From the NCBI GenBank assembly GCA_910585275.1, contig CAJUCW010000001.1, positions 1-64,000 of the forward strand: DNA of 64,000 nucleotides, given 5' to 3'. This document shows, in pieces, positions 7,388 through 16,882 of the stretch (positions are counted from its first letter, which is position 1; every line of letters begins with the position of its first letter). The DNA is from an uncultured Muribaculaceae bacterium. Lineage in GTDB: Bacteria > Bacteroidota > Bacteroidia > Bacteroidales > Muribaculaceae. A model generated the notes under the pieces. It made no database searches and had not been told where the DNA came from. It saw only the letters and a list, made by a program, of their open reading frames with translations. A program made the translations under genes and the position numbers.

Positions 7388-8707
7388 CTATTTCAAACCA
7401 TATTTTTCCATACGCCGATAGAGTGTCTGGCGCGTTATTCCCAACATGCGGGCAGCCTGAGTGAGATTGCCATCGCTTTTTTCGATGGCCTGCTCAATAG
7501 CCGTTTTCTCCATGTTGCCGAGAGTTCCCGCCGACGGGATGCCCACCTCGTCTTCCACTCCGGTCTGATTCGAGAAATCAGCTTTCTCAAGCAAATCACC
7601 TCCTATAAGCACCGCCCTCTCCACCATGTTCTTCAACTGCCGGATATTACCCGGATAGGAAAGACGCGTGAGGTATTCCATCGCCTCCGACGAAATCTCA
7701 GGCATCGAAATCCCTTGGTTTTTCGCGGAAAGTGATATGAAATGGCGCACGAGAAGCGGAATGTCGTCACGGCGTTCCCTGAGTGCCGGGATGCGGAGGG
7801 TGATAAGGTTTATCCTGTAGAAGAGGTCTTCACGGAAAGTCCGTTCCCTCACCATGGCCGGGATGTCGGCATTGGTGGCGCACACAACGCGGATGTCAAC
7901 CTTACGCGGACGGCTTTCGCCAAGCACTTCAAACGTGTGCTGTTGCAACACACGAAGCAACTTCACCTGGCATCCCATGTCGAGGTCGCCTATCTCGTCA
8001 AGGAATATCGTGCCCTTGTCGGCAAGTTCGAAACGCCCCTTGCGCGCAGCAACGGCTCCTGTGAAAGCGCCCTTTGCATGTCCGAACATCTCGCTTTCGA
8101 AAAGCGACTGTGCGATGCCTCCGAGATTGACCATCACGAAAGGATTGTCCTTGCGCCGGCTGTTAGCATGGATGGCATTGGCTATCATCTCCTTGCCAGT
8201 TCCGTTTTCGCCCAATATCAGCACCGGGGCATCGGTAGGGGCAATCCTTTCAACCGTGGCAAGGAGGTCGGTCATCTCGCGATTGCGGCAGATGATTCCG
8301 CAACGGTCAAACTGTCCAGCAGCTTCATTATCGCCGGAAGAGTTGAGGTCCAAAGCGGTCTCTATCCTTTGGAGGAGCACACGGTTGTTCCAGGGCTTGG
8401 TTATGAAATCGTAAGCTCCCGCCTTCATACCCTCCACAGCAAGTTCGATGCTTCCCCAGGCCGTAATCAGTATCACCGGAGTTTCCGGTTGAAAAATCTT
8501 TGCCTTGCGAAGCAATGCGATTCCCTCCTCTCCCGAAGTGGAACGACTGTAGTTCATGTCCATCAGGATAAGGCTATAGCGCGTAGCCCGGATTTTGTCG
8601 AGGGCATCCACAGGATTATCCGATGTGTCAACGGCATATCCGGCCCTTTTCAGCAGCAATCCAAGCGACAATCTTATCGCATCGTCATCGTCAACTATAA
8701 GAATCAT
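7388..8707 (-). CDS. Sigma-54-dependent response regulator (NtrC family)
   Basis: A DNA-binding activator for RpoN holoenzyme. The receiver domain covers residues 1-120, with the acidic pocket DDDD at 6-9, phospho-acceptor Asp50, Thr82 and Lys104. The AAA+ domain has Walker A GENGTGKE (166-173), the sigma-54 contact loop GAFTGA (213-218) intact, and Walker B GTIFLDEIG. The C-terminal Fis-type helix-turn-helix includes NLTQAARMLGITRQTLYRRM. All three domains look functional. It lies 29 bases after tolC and 15 before the kinase gene. Because a -24/-12 promoter precedes the first gene of this same operon (20398-20413), it probably activates its own transcription together with the efflux genes. 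Confidence 0.95.
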   Translation of the reverse strand: MILIVDDDDAIRLSLGLLLKRAGYAVDTSDNPVDALDKIRATRYSLILMDMNYSRSTSGEEGIALLRKAKIFQPETPVILITAWGSIELAVEGMKAGAYDFITKPWNNRVLLQRIETALDLNSSGDNEAAGQFDRCGIICRNREMTDLLATVERIAPTDAPVLILGENGTGKEMIANAIHANSRRKDNPFVMVNLGGIAQSLFESEMFGHAKGAFTGAVAARKGRFELADKGTIFLDEIGDLDMGCQVKLLRVLQQHTFEVLGESRPRKVDIRVVCATNADIPAMVRERTFREDLFYRINLITLRIPALRERRDDIPLLVRHFISLSAKNQGISMPEISSEAMEYLTRLSYPGNIRQLKNMVERAVLIGGDLLEKADFSNQTGVEDEVGIPSAGTLGNMEKTAIEQAIEKSDGNLTQAARMLGITRQTLYRRMEKYGLK

Positions 8708-8736
8708 ACCCCAAAATTACTAAAAATCCGATAATG

Positions 8737-10221
8737 TTATTTCATAATTTCGGCGAAATCGGCATCAATGCCCGTATTTGCCTGATAATCCCACAATGTA
8801 AGACTGCGAATCTGATAATAATATTGCCAGAACAGGTAAAGCTCGTTGACGTATTCACGCCGTGCCTCGTCTTTCTTCACCCGGGAGTCGTTGAGGTCGA
8901 GGGTGGAAATCTTACCTATCAGAAACGTCTCCACATTTGTGGCATAACGTTTCTGCGCGATTTCATCGGCGCGGCGTGCGGTCTGAAGCTGACGGAGCTG
9001 GTTGCCGTAACGCTCCACAAGGATAAAAAGGTTCTGTCGGAAATTCATGTTCTCCTGACGCACCTGGCTTTCCACAAGTTTGCGGTTGCTTTCAGCCACC
9101 TTCACTTGCCCCTTGCGCCTTCCCCAGTCAACCAACGGAATTTCAAAACCGATTTCCACTACCTGATTGTCTTTCAAATTCCGGTAGCCTCCGGCGAAAG
9201 TATGGTCGGTGCCGGTATAGCCAATCTGAGCGAAAAGGTTGATTTCACGCTGCGCTCCTTTGGCTTTGGCCACATTATAGTCGGCTTCAAGCTGGCGACG
9301 AAGCATTTGCTTGGCGAATTTATTGTTGGCAAGAGCCTTGTCGAGGGCATCGTCGTAGCTTATTTCCACTTCCGGCACATCGAGAGGGATTTGAGGCTCG
9401 ATATCGACGTTTGAATCATAGTCAAGAAAAGAGCGAAGCTGAAACATGTTGCTCTTCAAAGTGCTCTCGCAATCGGTCATGTCGGTCCTGGCATTGAGAA
9501 GGTTCAATTCCATCTGCAGGAGGTCGTTCTGGCTTATGCGCCCCATGTTGCGCTTCTCCTTTGCCACTTCGTATAGTCTTTCGGAATTCTGAAGGTTCTG
9601 CACAGCAATCTGATAATTCTCCTTCGCCATAAGGAGCGAGAAATAATACTGTATGGCAACACCGGCCACGTCTTCCGACGCGCTCAGGAAAGCCGCCTTA
9701 GCCTCCTCATATCTCACAGGCTCGATCTTACGGTTCCATTTAAGGTTGTTGACCCCGAAAATAGGTTGGCTCAACGTGACCGCCACCGGGATCGACATAT
9801 AGCGGTTGAAGGCTCCGTCGCCCAACTGGCGGTAAAAGTCGAGTGAACTGTTCACAGCCACCTTTCCGCCGGTGAGCCATATATTCTGAGTCACCGAAAG
9901 CTCGCCGTTAAGCTGGAGATAGTTGTTGCGCACAAATTCATAACTCCCCTCGCTGTTCATATATGGGCTATACTGCTTGTGATAAGCGGGCAGCGTGGCA
10001 TTCAACGACACTTCCGGAAGCAACTCCGCGCGATATGACCTATAGCTCCAGTAGGAACTTTTGAGCTGATTGAGAGCCACCTCGGCATCAACGCTGTTGG
10101 TCCGCGCCCGAGTCATCACCTCCGGCAAAGAGAGGGAGAGGGTCTGCGTCTCCTGCCCCAAGGCAGGAAACGCAACCGTCGCAATTATAAAGATTTGAAA
10201 AAACTGTTTTATTACTTTCAT
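8737..10221 (-). CDS. TolC-family outer membrane efflux protein
   Basis: Outer membrane channel for the ABC efflux system encoded just upstream. Signal peptide at the chosen start (MKVIKQFF.., cleavage near FPALGQE); another ATG three codons earlier (10230) is possible, and the longest frame reaches back into a REP-like palindrome and is unlikely. The two halves repeat the OEP pattern (alpha-helical hairpins plus short barrel strands), for example the ELNLLNARTDMTDCE and DLNDSRVKKDEARREY helices. Length of about 494 is typical. It follows six permease genes and precedes the two-component genes, so efflux and control share one operon. Confidence 0.9.
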   Translation of the reverse strand: MKVIKQFFQIFIIATVAFPALGQETQTLSLSLPEVMTRARTNSVDAEVALNQLKSSYWSYRSYRAELLPEVSLNATLPAYHKQYSPYMNSEGSYEFVRNNYLQLNGELSVTQNIWLTGGKVAVNSSLDFYRQLGDGAFNRYMSIPVAVTLSQPIFGVNNLKWNRKIEPVRYEEAKAAFLSASEDVAGVAIQYYFSLLMAKENYQIAVQNLQNSERLYEVAKEKRNMGRISQNDLLQMELNLLNARTDMTDCESTLKSNMFQLRSFLDYDSNVDIEPQIPLDVPEVEISYDDALDKALANNKFAKQMLRRQLEADYNVAKAKGAQREINLFAQIGYTGTDHTFAGGYRNLKDNQVVEIGFEIPLVDWGRRKGQVKVAESNRKLVESQVRQENMNFRQNLFILVERYGNQLRQLQTARRADEIAQKRYATNVETFLIGKISTLDLNDSRVKKDEARREYVNELYLFWQYYYQIRSLTLWDYQANTGIDADFAEIMK

Positions 10222-10280
10222 AATATCCATTTCTGTAAATAATCTATAGGCAATGCATAAAATCCTTATGCATTTCTGTC

Positions 10281-10331
10281 TTGTGCAATCAAACATGCCG
10301 GAGGCATGTCCCTACATTCATGATTGCACAA
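10281..10331. repeat. REP-like nested palindrome, copy A
   Basis: Outer arms TTGTGCAATCA (10281-10291) and TGATTGCACAA (10321-10331) are perfect complements. Inside them is the core ACATGCC-GGA-GGCATGT (10293-10309), followed by CCCTAC. The 27-base core plus flank recurs identically at 58321-58347. It lies between tolC and the last permease gene, within the operon. Confidence 0.75.
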
Positions 10332-10365
10332 ATATTTTGTATTTTTACTTATCCATAAAAATCGG

Positions 10366-11616
10366 TCAATCGTCTTTTATAGCCAACGCCGGTTCTATTT
10401 TTATTGCTCTCGACGCGGGCCACCATATACTCAAGACCACTCCCGACACCACTACCAGAATAGAAATCCCTTCCGCCATAAATGCCTCCATGATTTCAGA
10501 GGGAGAAAGAGTGTCGATGTTGAGCAACGTGACCCAGCCGACGCATCCCGACAACAAAGCCGACAAAACCATGAGTATCATCCCTTCCCCTATCAAACGG
10601 CGAAAAATGTCGCGGTCGGTGGCGCCACACACCTTACGGATTGCAATCTCGCCCGTGCGCTGCTGCACCCTGAACCAGAAGGAACCGAGCAAACCGAGGA
10701 AGATGATGACAAACAGAAAGACAATAAGCGAAACGAAAAGCCTTGCGTTGACCGTATCGTCACGTTCAGCCGCTTCCCTGTCGAACGCCACCTTCGCCGG
10801 CACTCCGAGACTTACGTTATGAAGCCGCTGCATTTCGCGCCGGCTCTCATAATCGCCTACGAAAGCCTCGCCCCGTCCGGGTTTCACCCTCACCATTATC
10901 TCCGTAACACGGCCCAAATCAGCGTCGCCAAGAGGCATAAGAAACATACCCCGCGGAGTGTGGAACCTCGACTGACGAATCACATCGACCACATCACCCA
11001 CCACGTATCCGGCATCGCCGTCGGGATTATCCTTTACCTTCTTCCCCTTGTAATCTTCGGGAAGATGTTTACCCGATTCTCTCAGTTCCCCTTCCTGCCG
11101 GGGCAAAGAAGTAATCAATATCTTACCCTCTTCGAGCATCTTTTTCAGAGACTCCCCCGATTCACCGGTGGCGCTTTTCAATCCAAGCACATCCACCATT
11201 TCAGGAGAAATACTCTTTGAAGAACCGATATAGCCCAAAGAGTCGGCTTCGTCGGCAAGAAAGCACGTCCAATAGCGACTGACCATATAAGGGCTTCCGC
11301 AAGAAGAGATGGCAGCCGCCTCAACGTTGGGATTGGAGCGGTATTCCTGCAGGAGGGTGCGGATGTCGTTATCGCGCATCCCGGCGCCGTCTTCACCGTA
11401 ATCCACATAATCTTCATTGTCGGCGGAGACATCGCCGACGGCAACGATATAAAGGTCCTTGTCTTCGAACCCCATCGGGAGGAATGCATATTTCAGCGTC
11501 CCGTATAGTTGCGCACCGAGCCCCCATACCGCCAGCCCTACTACCGACAGGCCTATGACGAGCCAGAGGTTGTCGCGCCATTCATGTCTCATTTGTCTGT
11601 ATAACGCCCTTTTCAT
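10366..11616 (-). CDS. FtsX/MacB-type ABC permease, type B, pair 3
   Basis: Inner membrane permease subunit of 416 residues: one N-terminal helix (residues 17-35), a periplasmic domain of about 230 residues, and three C-terminal helices. The cytoplasmic coupling motif WFRVQQRTGEIAIRKVCGA before the second helix is the FtsX-family signature that meets the ATPase. Together with the gene at 11622 (5-base gap) it forms the third of three permease pairs. It shares the opening pattern QMRHEWRDNLWLV with the other two type B genes. No ATPase is fused, unlike true MacB; the single ATPase at 18386 must serve all pairs. Confidence 0.9.
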   Translation of the reverse strand: MKRALYRQMRHEWRDNLWLVIGLSVVGLAVWGLGAQLYGTLKYAFLPMGFEDKDLYIVAVGDVSADNEDYVDYGEDGAGMRDNDIRTLLQEYRSNPNVEAAAISSCGSPYMVSRYWTCFLADEADSLGYIGSSKSISPEMVDVLGLKSATGESGESLKKMLEEGKILITSLPRQEGELRESGKHLPEDYKGKKVKDNPDGDAGYVVGDVVDVIRQSRFHTPRGMFLMPLGDADLGRVTEIMVRVKPGRGEAFVGDYESRREMQRLHNVSLGVPAKVAFDREAAERDDTVNARLFVSLIVFLFVIIFLGLLGSFWFRVQQRTGEIAIRKVCGATDRDIFRRLIGEGMILMVLSALLSGCVGWVTLLNIDTLSPSEIMEAFMAEGISILVVVSGVVLSIWWPASRAIKIEPALAIKDD

Positions 11617-11621
11617 CTCAT

Positions 11622-12914
11622 TTAGATTTTTGAATTAGCTATGGCCTGTGCCGGCTCCACTTTCGATGCCCTCAACGCCGGGAAGAAAGAACAGAGAAGA
11701 TTAAGCACGAAACACAACACCAACGCCACGACAAAATTACGCAAATCGAAAAGCATAGAGAACGTCGGGCCGGCATAAATCCCTTCGAGAGCCGACATGT
11801 AACTGTAGTCTATCATAGTTATGAAATAAGGCGACAAAAGCCACATGAAGAGCAGGCACAACACCATCCCTATCGCCCCTCCGAGAAGGGTAATCACAAA
11901 GTTCTCCCCGATGAGCTGCGCCATAATGGATTTCCGCGATGCTCCGAACGCCCGCCTCACCCCTATTTCGGAAACCCTGTGGCGAAGGCGGCTTCTCGTC
12001 ATGCTTCCGAGCGTAATGGCAGGGACAATCAGGAAAACACCGTAATACATCCACATTTTCGTCGAATGGAAGTCGCCTCGATCCATAATGAAATCTTGTG
12101 GTGTTCTGTAAAGGGTTTCTTCGTTCGTGTAGGGTTGTCCGGCATACACAAGCCTGTATTCCTCTTTCCCTTCGTCGGCGGCAGATATCGCCTTCACCCT
12201 TTTTTCAACCTGTTTTTTCACGCTTTCGGGATTTACTCCGGGTTTCAGCAACAGGCGCACGTTGGTAAGCCCCTCGTAGCTGGAATAATCGGAGTTTCTA
12301 CCGTTGAACGGAACATAAAGGTTTCCAAACAATTCGCGCAAGACAGGACTGACATCTTCGGTCACCCCTATGATGCGAAACCGGTCGTGACCTACACTGA
12401 TTTCACGCCCCACCACGTCGGAGTCTTTGAAAAGGCGGCGCGCCGTGCTTACAGTGACGACCGCCACTTTGGCATCAGCATCCACCTCCGCCTTGTCGAA
12501 ACTCCTGCCGTCGATAAAACTGAAATCATAGATTTTCCAGAACACATCATCCACATATCGTGGCTGGAGCGACAGGTATTTACCACCTTTTACACCGACA
12601 TCTACCAGAGGTTCCCACGACTTCACCAGCGACATCTTTTCGACGCCGTCGAGGCCTGAATACAGGCGAAGCGCCAGTTCACGCGACAATCCCGAAGAAA
12701 GCACCAGCGAGTTTCCGTCATACTCTGCGGAAAGATAGCTTCCCGTGACTATTCTGTCGCGTTGCGTGGCGGGAGCCACACTGCAATTCCGGATTCTGTC
12801 GGTCAGGAAGAATGCCATCACCAGAAAAACGGCTATCGCGGTGCCGCAGACCGACACCCAAACCATAATTCTTTGATGCTTCATCTCATAGCATACCTTC
12901 TTGATATAGTTCAT
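11622..12914 (-). CDS. FtsX/MacB-type ABC permease, type A, pair 3
   Basis: 430 residues with the type A hallmark start MNYIKKVCYEMKHQ, one helix (about 15-37), a large MacB periplasmic-core-like domain, then three helices. The coupling motif MTRSRLRHRVSEIGVRRAFG is nearly identical in all three type A proteins, and the C-terminus shows the usual FPALRASKVEPAQAIA ending. It is probably a heterodimer with the type B protein encoded directly downstream. Among the type A set this is the most divergent in the periplasmic part, which suggests a different substrate or partner face. Confidence 0.9.
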   Translation of the reverse strand: MNYIKKVCYEMKHQRIMVWVSVCGTAIAVFLVMAFFLTDRIRNCSVAPATQRDRIVTGSYLSAEYDGNSLVLSSGLSRELALRLYSGLDGVEKMSLVKSWEPLVDVGVKGGKYLSLQPRYVDDVFWKIYDFSFIDGRSFDKAEVDADAKVAVVTVSTARRLFKDSDVVGREISVGHDRFRIIGVTEDVSPVLRELFGNLYVPFNGRNSDYSSYEGLTNVRLLLKPGVNPESVKKQVEKRVKAISAADEGKEEYRLVYAGQPYTNEETLYRTPQDFIMDRGDFHSTKMWMYYGVFLIVPAITLGSMTRSRLRHRVSEIGVRRAFGASRKSIMAQLIGENFVITLLGGAIGMVLCLLFMWLLSPYFITMIDYSYMSALEGIYAGPTFSMLFDLRNFVVALVLCFVLNLLCSFFPALRASKVEPAQAIANSKI

Positions 12915-12942
12915 ACCGTTTCCTGTTGTTTTATTAAAAATA

Positions 12943-14199
12943 TTATTCCTCTTTCACGGCGACGGCCGGCTCTATGCGCATGGCACGCCATGCCGGATAA
13001 CCGACGCTTAGGATTATTCCGATCGCAACGATAACCGTAGCCACCGCTCCAGCTACAAACAAGGGAGTCAGGGTGTGCCATGCCAATGCTTCGATTTTAC
13101 CATATTTCACCAAAGGCACCGCAACCGCAAAAGCAACCACAACCGCCATAACGAGCAATATCAAACCTTCCGACAATATGCGACGGAAAACGTCGCCTCG
13201 GCTTGCGCCGCACACTTTGCGGATGGCTATTTCGCTGACACGCTGCTGCACGCGGAACCAGAAAGTACCCAACAGACCGAGAAGGATGACCACAAGGAAC
13301 ACCAGCATAATGCCTACAGAAGACCTCACCGTAGAATCCGCCTCGCCAAGTGTTTTATTTCTCCTATCGGTGAGCTTAGTCAAACGGGAAAGGTAGAGAT
13401 TACGGTGTTGCTGCATTGCAGGAGTGTTGTCGAATTCTTCGGCGAAAGCCGCACCTTTACCAGGTTTCACGCGGAATATTATATCCCATACATCTCCGGG
13501 GTCATCGTCGTCAATCGGAATAACCACCACTCCACCCCACGGAATCTCATAGTCGGAACGCCTTACGTTGTCGATTATGTCCGCCACCCTGTATCGGCTC
13601 AAGGAATCACCTCCATCTATCACATTCCTGCCAAGCATCTCTTCGGGAGAACGGGTATTTTCATTTCTATACGTAGTGCTCACCAGCAATTCCCCTTTTG
13701 AAAGAATCCCGGCAAGTTGCTGCGGCGTCTTGCCGCTATGGCTTTTCAGATTTAAAACCCTGGCAATATCGGGACTTCCCCTTCTGAAATTTCCCATATA
13801 ACCGATAGAGTCTTTCTCTTCATCGATAAGATAAATGGCGGAGCCCCAATAACTAAGATCGTATGGAATAAAATTCTGACTCCACGCCGCAGCCTCCACA
13901 TTAGGACTTTGCCTGATTTGCCGCATCAAAGCGAGACGATCCTCCTTTTCCATGGCAATCCGTTCTTCACCGTAATCCACATACTCAGGGCTCTCGCCGG
14001 GCAACGACTCTACTTTCAAAGTATAAACGTCTTCCGAATCGAACCCCAACGGTTCCACTATTCCCTCAATCTCACCCCATAGCACAAGCGAGAGAATCCA
14101 GATGGCAATCAAAACTATCGAGAGCGCCAGCACAAGCCATAGGTTGTCGCGCCATTCGTTGCGCATCTGTTTTATCAATATCCTTTTCATACCTTTCAT
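12943..14199 (-). CDS. FtsX/MacB-type ABC permease, type B, pair 2
   Basis: 418 residues, type B. The start codon shares one base with the stop of the type A gene upstream (TAATG), so the two are translationally coupled; an internal ATG three codons on (14190) is also possible. N-terminal helix, periplasmic domain, then three helices with the coupling motif WFRVQQRVSEIAIRKVCGA. It ends WRAMRIEPAVAVKEE, as type B proteins do. Confidence 0.9.
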   Translation of the reverse strand: MKGMKRILIKQMRNEWRDNLWLVLALSIVLIAIWILSLVLWGEIEGIVEPLGFDSEDVYTLKVESLPGESPEYVDYGEERIAMEKEDRLALMRQIRQSPNVEAAAWSQNFIPYDLSYWGSAIYLIDEEKDSIGYMGNFRRGSPDIARVLNLKSHSGKTPQQLAGILSKGELLVSTTYRNENTRSPEEMLGRNVIDGGDSLSRYRVADIIDNVRRSDYEIPWGGVVVIPIDDDDPGDVWDIIFRVKPGKGAAFAEEFDNTPAMQQHRNLYLSRLTKLTDRRNKTLGEADSTVRSSVGIMLVFLVVILLGLLGTFWFRVQQRVSEIAIRKVCGASRGDVFRRILSEGLILLVMAVVVAFAVAVPLVKYGKIEALAWHTLTPLFVAGAVATVIVAIGIILSVGYPAWRAMRIEPAVAVKEE

Positions 14200-15488
14200 T
14201 ATCTTGATTTAGCTATCGCCTGCGCCGGCACAGTTCTCGAAGCCCGCCACGACGGCACGAAAGCGCTAAAGAGGTTTAACACGAAACAGAACACCAAAGC
14301 CAACAGGAAAGACTTCCACGTAAAAAGCATCCCCAAGGCGGGGGCTACATCCGAAACAAGTCCGGAAGCGGATTTCGCATAAAAGAACACATTATAAAGC
14401 ATCATCATGAATAGGAAACTGAGAAGCAAACCTATGACGCCGCCTGCCAAAGTAATGATGAAATTCTCTCCGAGCATCTGCATTATTATCGAGCTTTTAC
14501 GCGCTCCGAAGGCGCGGCGCACCCCGATTTCCGACACTCTGTGACGCAAACGGCTTCTGGTCATGCTACTGAGGTTGATGGCAGGGAGAAGGATCAGCAC
14601 CACATAGACCATGTAGCGGTTTCTTTTACGCCCTTCAAGGTCTGGGGTCGTGTTGGAGCCATAGTCGCCGAACGCCATTATCTCGGCGTTGTATGGCTGG
14701 CCGTGATAACCCAATTCTTCCTTCTTTTCTTTTAAAGTGCCATTGATTCGGGCGTAACGGGCCTCCACCTGTTTCTTTACACTCTCTTCCTCCACACCGG
14801 GCTTCAAAACCATCTGTACACGCACGTTGCCCATGTATTCATTATACCCTCCCGCTTTTTTCTTATCAGGTCCGAAAGGAATGAACAGGTCGGTACCTGT
14901 GGTCGCCAACAGAGGGGAAACATCTTCCACCACACCACACACCACGTAAGGCACATGCTGAAGCTGGATTTCCCTCCCGACGACATCGTCCTCCTGAAAC
15001 AGTTCGCGCGCCACGGAACGGCTTATCACCACTTTCTTTTCGCCGGAATCGCAGGCTGCCCCATCGTAGGGTTTGCCATAAAGGAACGTGAAATCATAAA
15101 GTTTCCAGAACTCCTCATCCGTGAATCTCGCACTCATGGGCACAGTCTTCTTTCCGGGGATACCCACATTGAACGTTTCCGGCCAGTCGGTCATAAACGA
15201 CATTCTCTCCACCCCTTTCAAACCGAAATAAAGCTTCCTGCAAGTTTCGTATGAGGCACCTCCCGAAGATGAACGATGGTTATCCGGATCCGTACTCCTT
15301 AACTCGATATAATGCCCTGTAAGGATTTTATCACGATTTGTTTCCGGAGCGAACCCAATGGTTTTAGCCTCGTCAGACATGAAGACAGCCATGACCAGGA
15401 AAATAGATAGTGCCGTACCTCCGATGGAGACCCACGTCATCATCTTCTGATGACGCATCTCATATATTATCTGCCTTATATAATTCAT
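14199..15488 (-). CDS. FtsX/MacB-type ABC permease, type A, pair 2
   Basis: 429 residues, type A: start MNYIRQIIYEMRHQKMMTWV, a MacB-like periplasmic domain and the coupling motif SSMTRSRLRHRVSEIGVRRA. By eye it is closest to the pair 1 type A protein, sharing long stretches around both membrane regions, which points to duplication of whole pairs. It is separated from pair 1 by a spacer holding two REP-like palindromes. Confidence 0.9.
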   Translation of the reverse strand: MNYIRQIIYEMRHQKMMTWVSIGGTALSIFLVMAVFMSDEAKTIGFAPETNRDKILTGHYIELRSTDPDNHRSSSGGASYETCRKLYFGLKGVERMSFMTDWPETFNVGIPGKKTVPMSARFTDEEFWKLYDFTFLYGKPYDGAACDSGEKKVVISRSVARELFQEDDVVGREIQLQHVPYVVCGVVEDVSPLLATTGTDLFIPFGPDKKKAGGYNEYMGNVRVQMVLKPGVEEESVKKQVEARYARINGTLKEKKEELGYHGQPYNAEIMAFGDYGSNTTPDLEGRKRNRYMVYVVLILLPAINLSSMTRSRLRHRVSEIGVRRAFGARKSSIIMQMLGENFIITLAGGVIGLLLSFLFMMMLYNVFFYAKSASGLVSDVAPALGMLFTWKSFLLALVFCFVLNLFSAFVPSWRASRTVPAQAIAKSR

Positions 15489-15550
15489 TTTATTTCAGTT
15501 AATTTCCATTATATGCAATCAAAGAAGATGCAACATAATCAATAATAATA

Positions 15551-15627
15551 ATACAGAGACATGCCCCCGGCATGTTTGATTAACATCTGCTTTCCAAACA
15601 CTACATGCCAAAGGCATGTCTCTACTT
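15551..15627. repeat. REP-like palindromes, copies B1 and B2 in inverted orientation
   Basis: B1 has core ACATGCC-CCC-GGCATGT (15559-15575) and B2 ACATGCC-AAA-GGCATGT (15603-15619). They face each other, and their flanks (AATAATAATACAGAG against CTCTACTTATTATT) are also near-complementary, so the whole 77 bases can fold as one branched hairpin inside the operon, between permease pairs 1 and 2. Confidence 0.75.
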
Positions 15628-15628
15628 A

Positions 15629-16882
15629 TTATTCAGCTTTTATGGCGATTGCGGGTTCTATATCCATCGCCTTTCTCGCCGGATACCACAAGCTCACCAC
15701 AATGCCTGCAGCCACCAGCACCATCGTGAAGCACTCCATCAGAAGGGCCATATACCATTTTTCGCCCATATATCCGAATTCATCCGACGAAACCAACGGC
15801 CAAATACAAGCCGAAGCTATAAGCATACCGCATATGAGAAGAACCATCCCCTCTCCTATTATTCTCCGGAACACCTGAGAGCGCGTCGCCCCGCTCACCT
15901 TGCGTATGGCAATTTCGCTGATGCGCTGCTGCATGCGGAACCAGAACGTGCCGAGCAATCCGAGGAAAATGGTGACCAACAGGAATGCGATAACAACGAA
16001 ATACATCCTCACCTGAACATCCGTACCCCGCTGACATGCCTCCCGGATATCGGCAAGACTCTTAAGGTCGGTAAGATATACGTTGCGCTGACGCTGGAGG
16101 TCTTTGTCGGCACGGAACGACTCTACAAACTCACGTCCTTTGCCGGGTTTTACTCGAAGAGCCATCTCCGAAGTCCATCTTTTATCCTCATCGAGAGGGA
16201 TGATAATCGTGCCACGATACGGAGGCTCATAATCCGAACGTCTTACGCATCTGATTACATCGGCCACTTTAAATATTTTAGTAGAATCTGCGTTCATAAT
16301 CATTTGTTGCCCCTTGTAATCAACAGGGTCGCGACCAGCATCCTCATCTATCATATTGTCGGAAATAAAAATCTCTCCTCTTTCAAGGGCAGCTTTAAGC
16401 TGCCTGCGATTAAGTCCGGTAAGACTTTCGTAACGCAACACGTCAACCATATCGGGAGACACGCGGCGTGCATTTCCCATATAATATATGGAATCTTCAC
16501 GGCCAAAAGGGGATAAGGTCCACCCACTGAAATTATAGTTATAAGGGAGTCCGTTGGAGTGGATAGCCACAGCCTCTACATAAGGATTCTCGCGAAGTCG
16601 CCTAAGGAGGTCTTTTCGGTCGGCATAATAATCGACGTCGCTGCTGTCGGCGGGAGCCACATACTCCGGACTTTTATTATCTATACGTCTGACGGAAAGA
16701 TAATATACGTCGTCAGGGTCGAATCCTCTCGGAGAATAATTATATTTCACCCTTGCATAAAGCACGAACACAAGCATCCAGATGGAGGCAGCCACCACAG
16801 CCAGCTCTATAACGAGCCAGATATTGTCTTTCCACTCGTTTCTTATCTGTTTCAACAAATTTCTTTTCATAGTCGGAATCAT
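15629..16882 (-). CDS. FtsX/MacB-type ABC permease, type B, pair 1
   Basis: 417 residues, type B, overlapping the upstream type A gene by four bases (ATGA). N-terminal helix within NIWLVIELAVVAASIWMLVF, periplasmic domain, then three helices with WFRMQQRISEIAIRKVSGA as coupling motif. The ending RKAMDIEPAIAIKAE matches the other type B proteins. Confidence 0.9.
   Translation of the reverse strand: MIPTMKRNLLKQIRNEWKDNIWLVIELAVVAASIWMLVFVLYARVKYNYSPRGFDPDDVYYLSVRRIDNKSPEYVAPADSSDVDYYADRKDLLRRLRENPYVEAVAIHSNGLPYNYNFSGWTLSPFGREDSIYYMGNARRVSPDMVDVLRYESLTGLNRRQLKAALERGEIFISDNMIDEDAGRDPVDYKGQQMIMNADSTKIFKVADVIRCVRRSDYEPPYRGTIIIPLDEDKRWTSEMALRVKPGKGREFVESFRADKDLQRQRNVYLTDLKSLADIREACQRGTDVQVRMYFVVIAFLLVTIFLGLLGTFWFRMQQRISEIAIRKVSGATRSQVFRRIIGEGMVLLICGMLIASACIWPLVSSDEFGYMGEKWYMALLMECFTMVLVAAGIVVSLWYPARKAMDIEPAIAIKAE

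Noticed and set aside
6812..8734. Long open frames on the plus strand opposite the kinase and regulator genes (307 and 330 codons)
   Set aside because: They are antisense shadows of well-identified genes, have no domain features, are His/Arg-rich as antisense frames of such genes tend to be, and lack promoters.
10324..11220. 298-codon plus-strand frame opposite a permease gene
   Set aside because: Antisense shadow of the type B permease; composition is typical of an antisense frame and no motif is visible.
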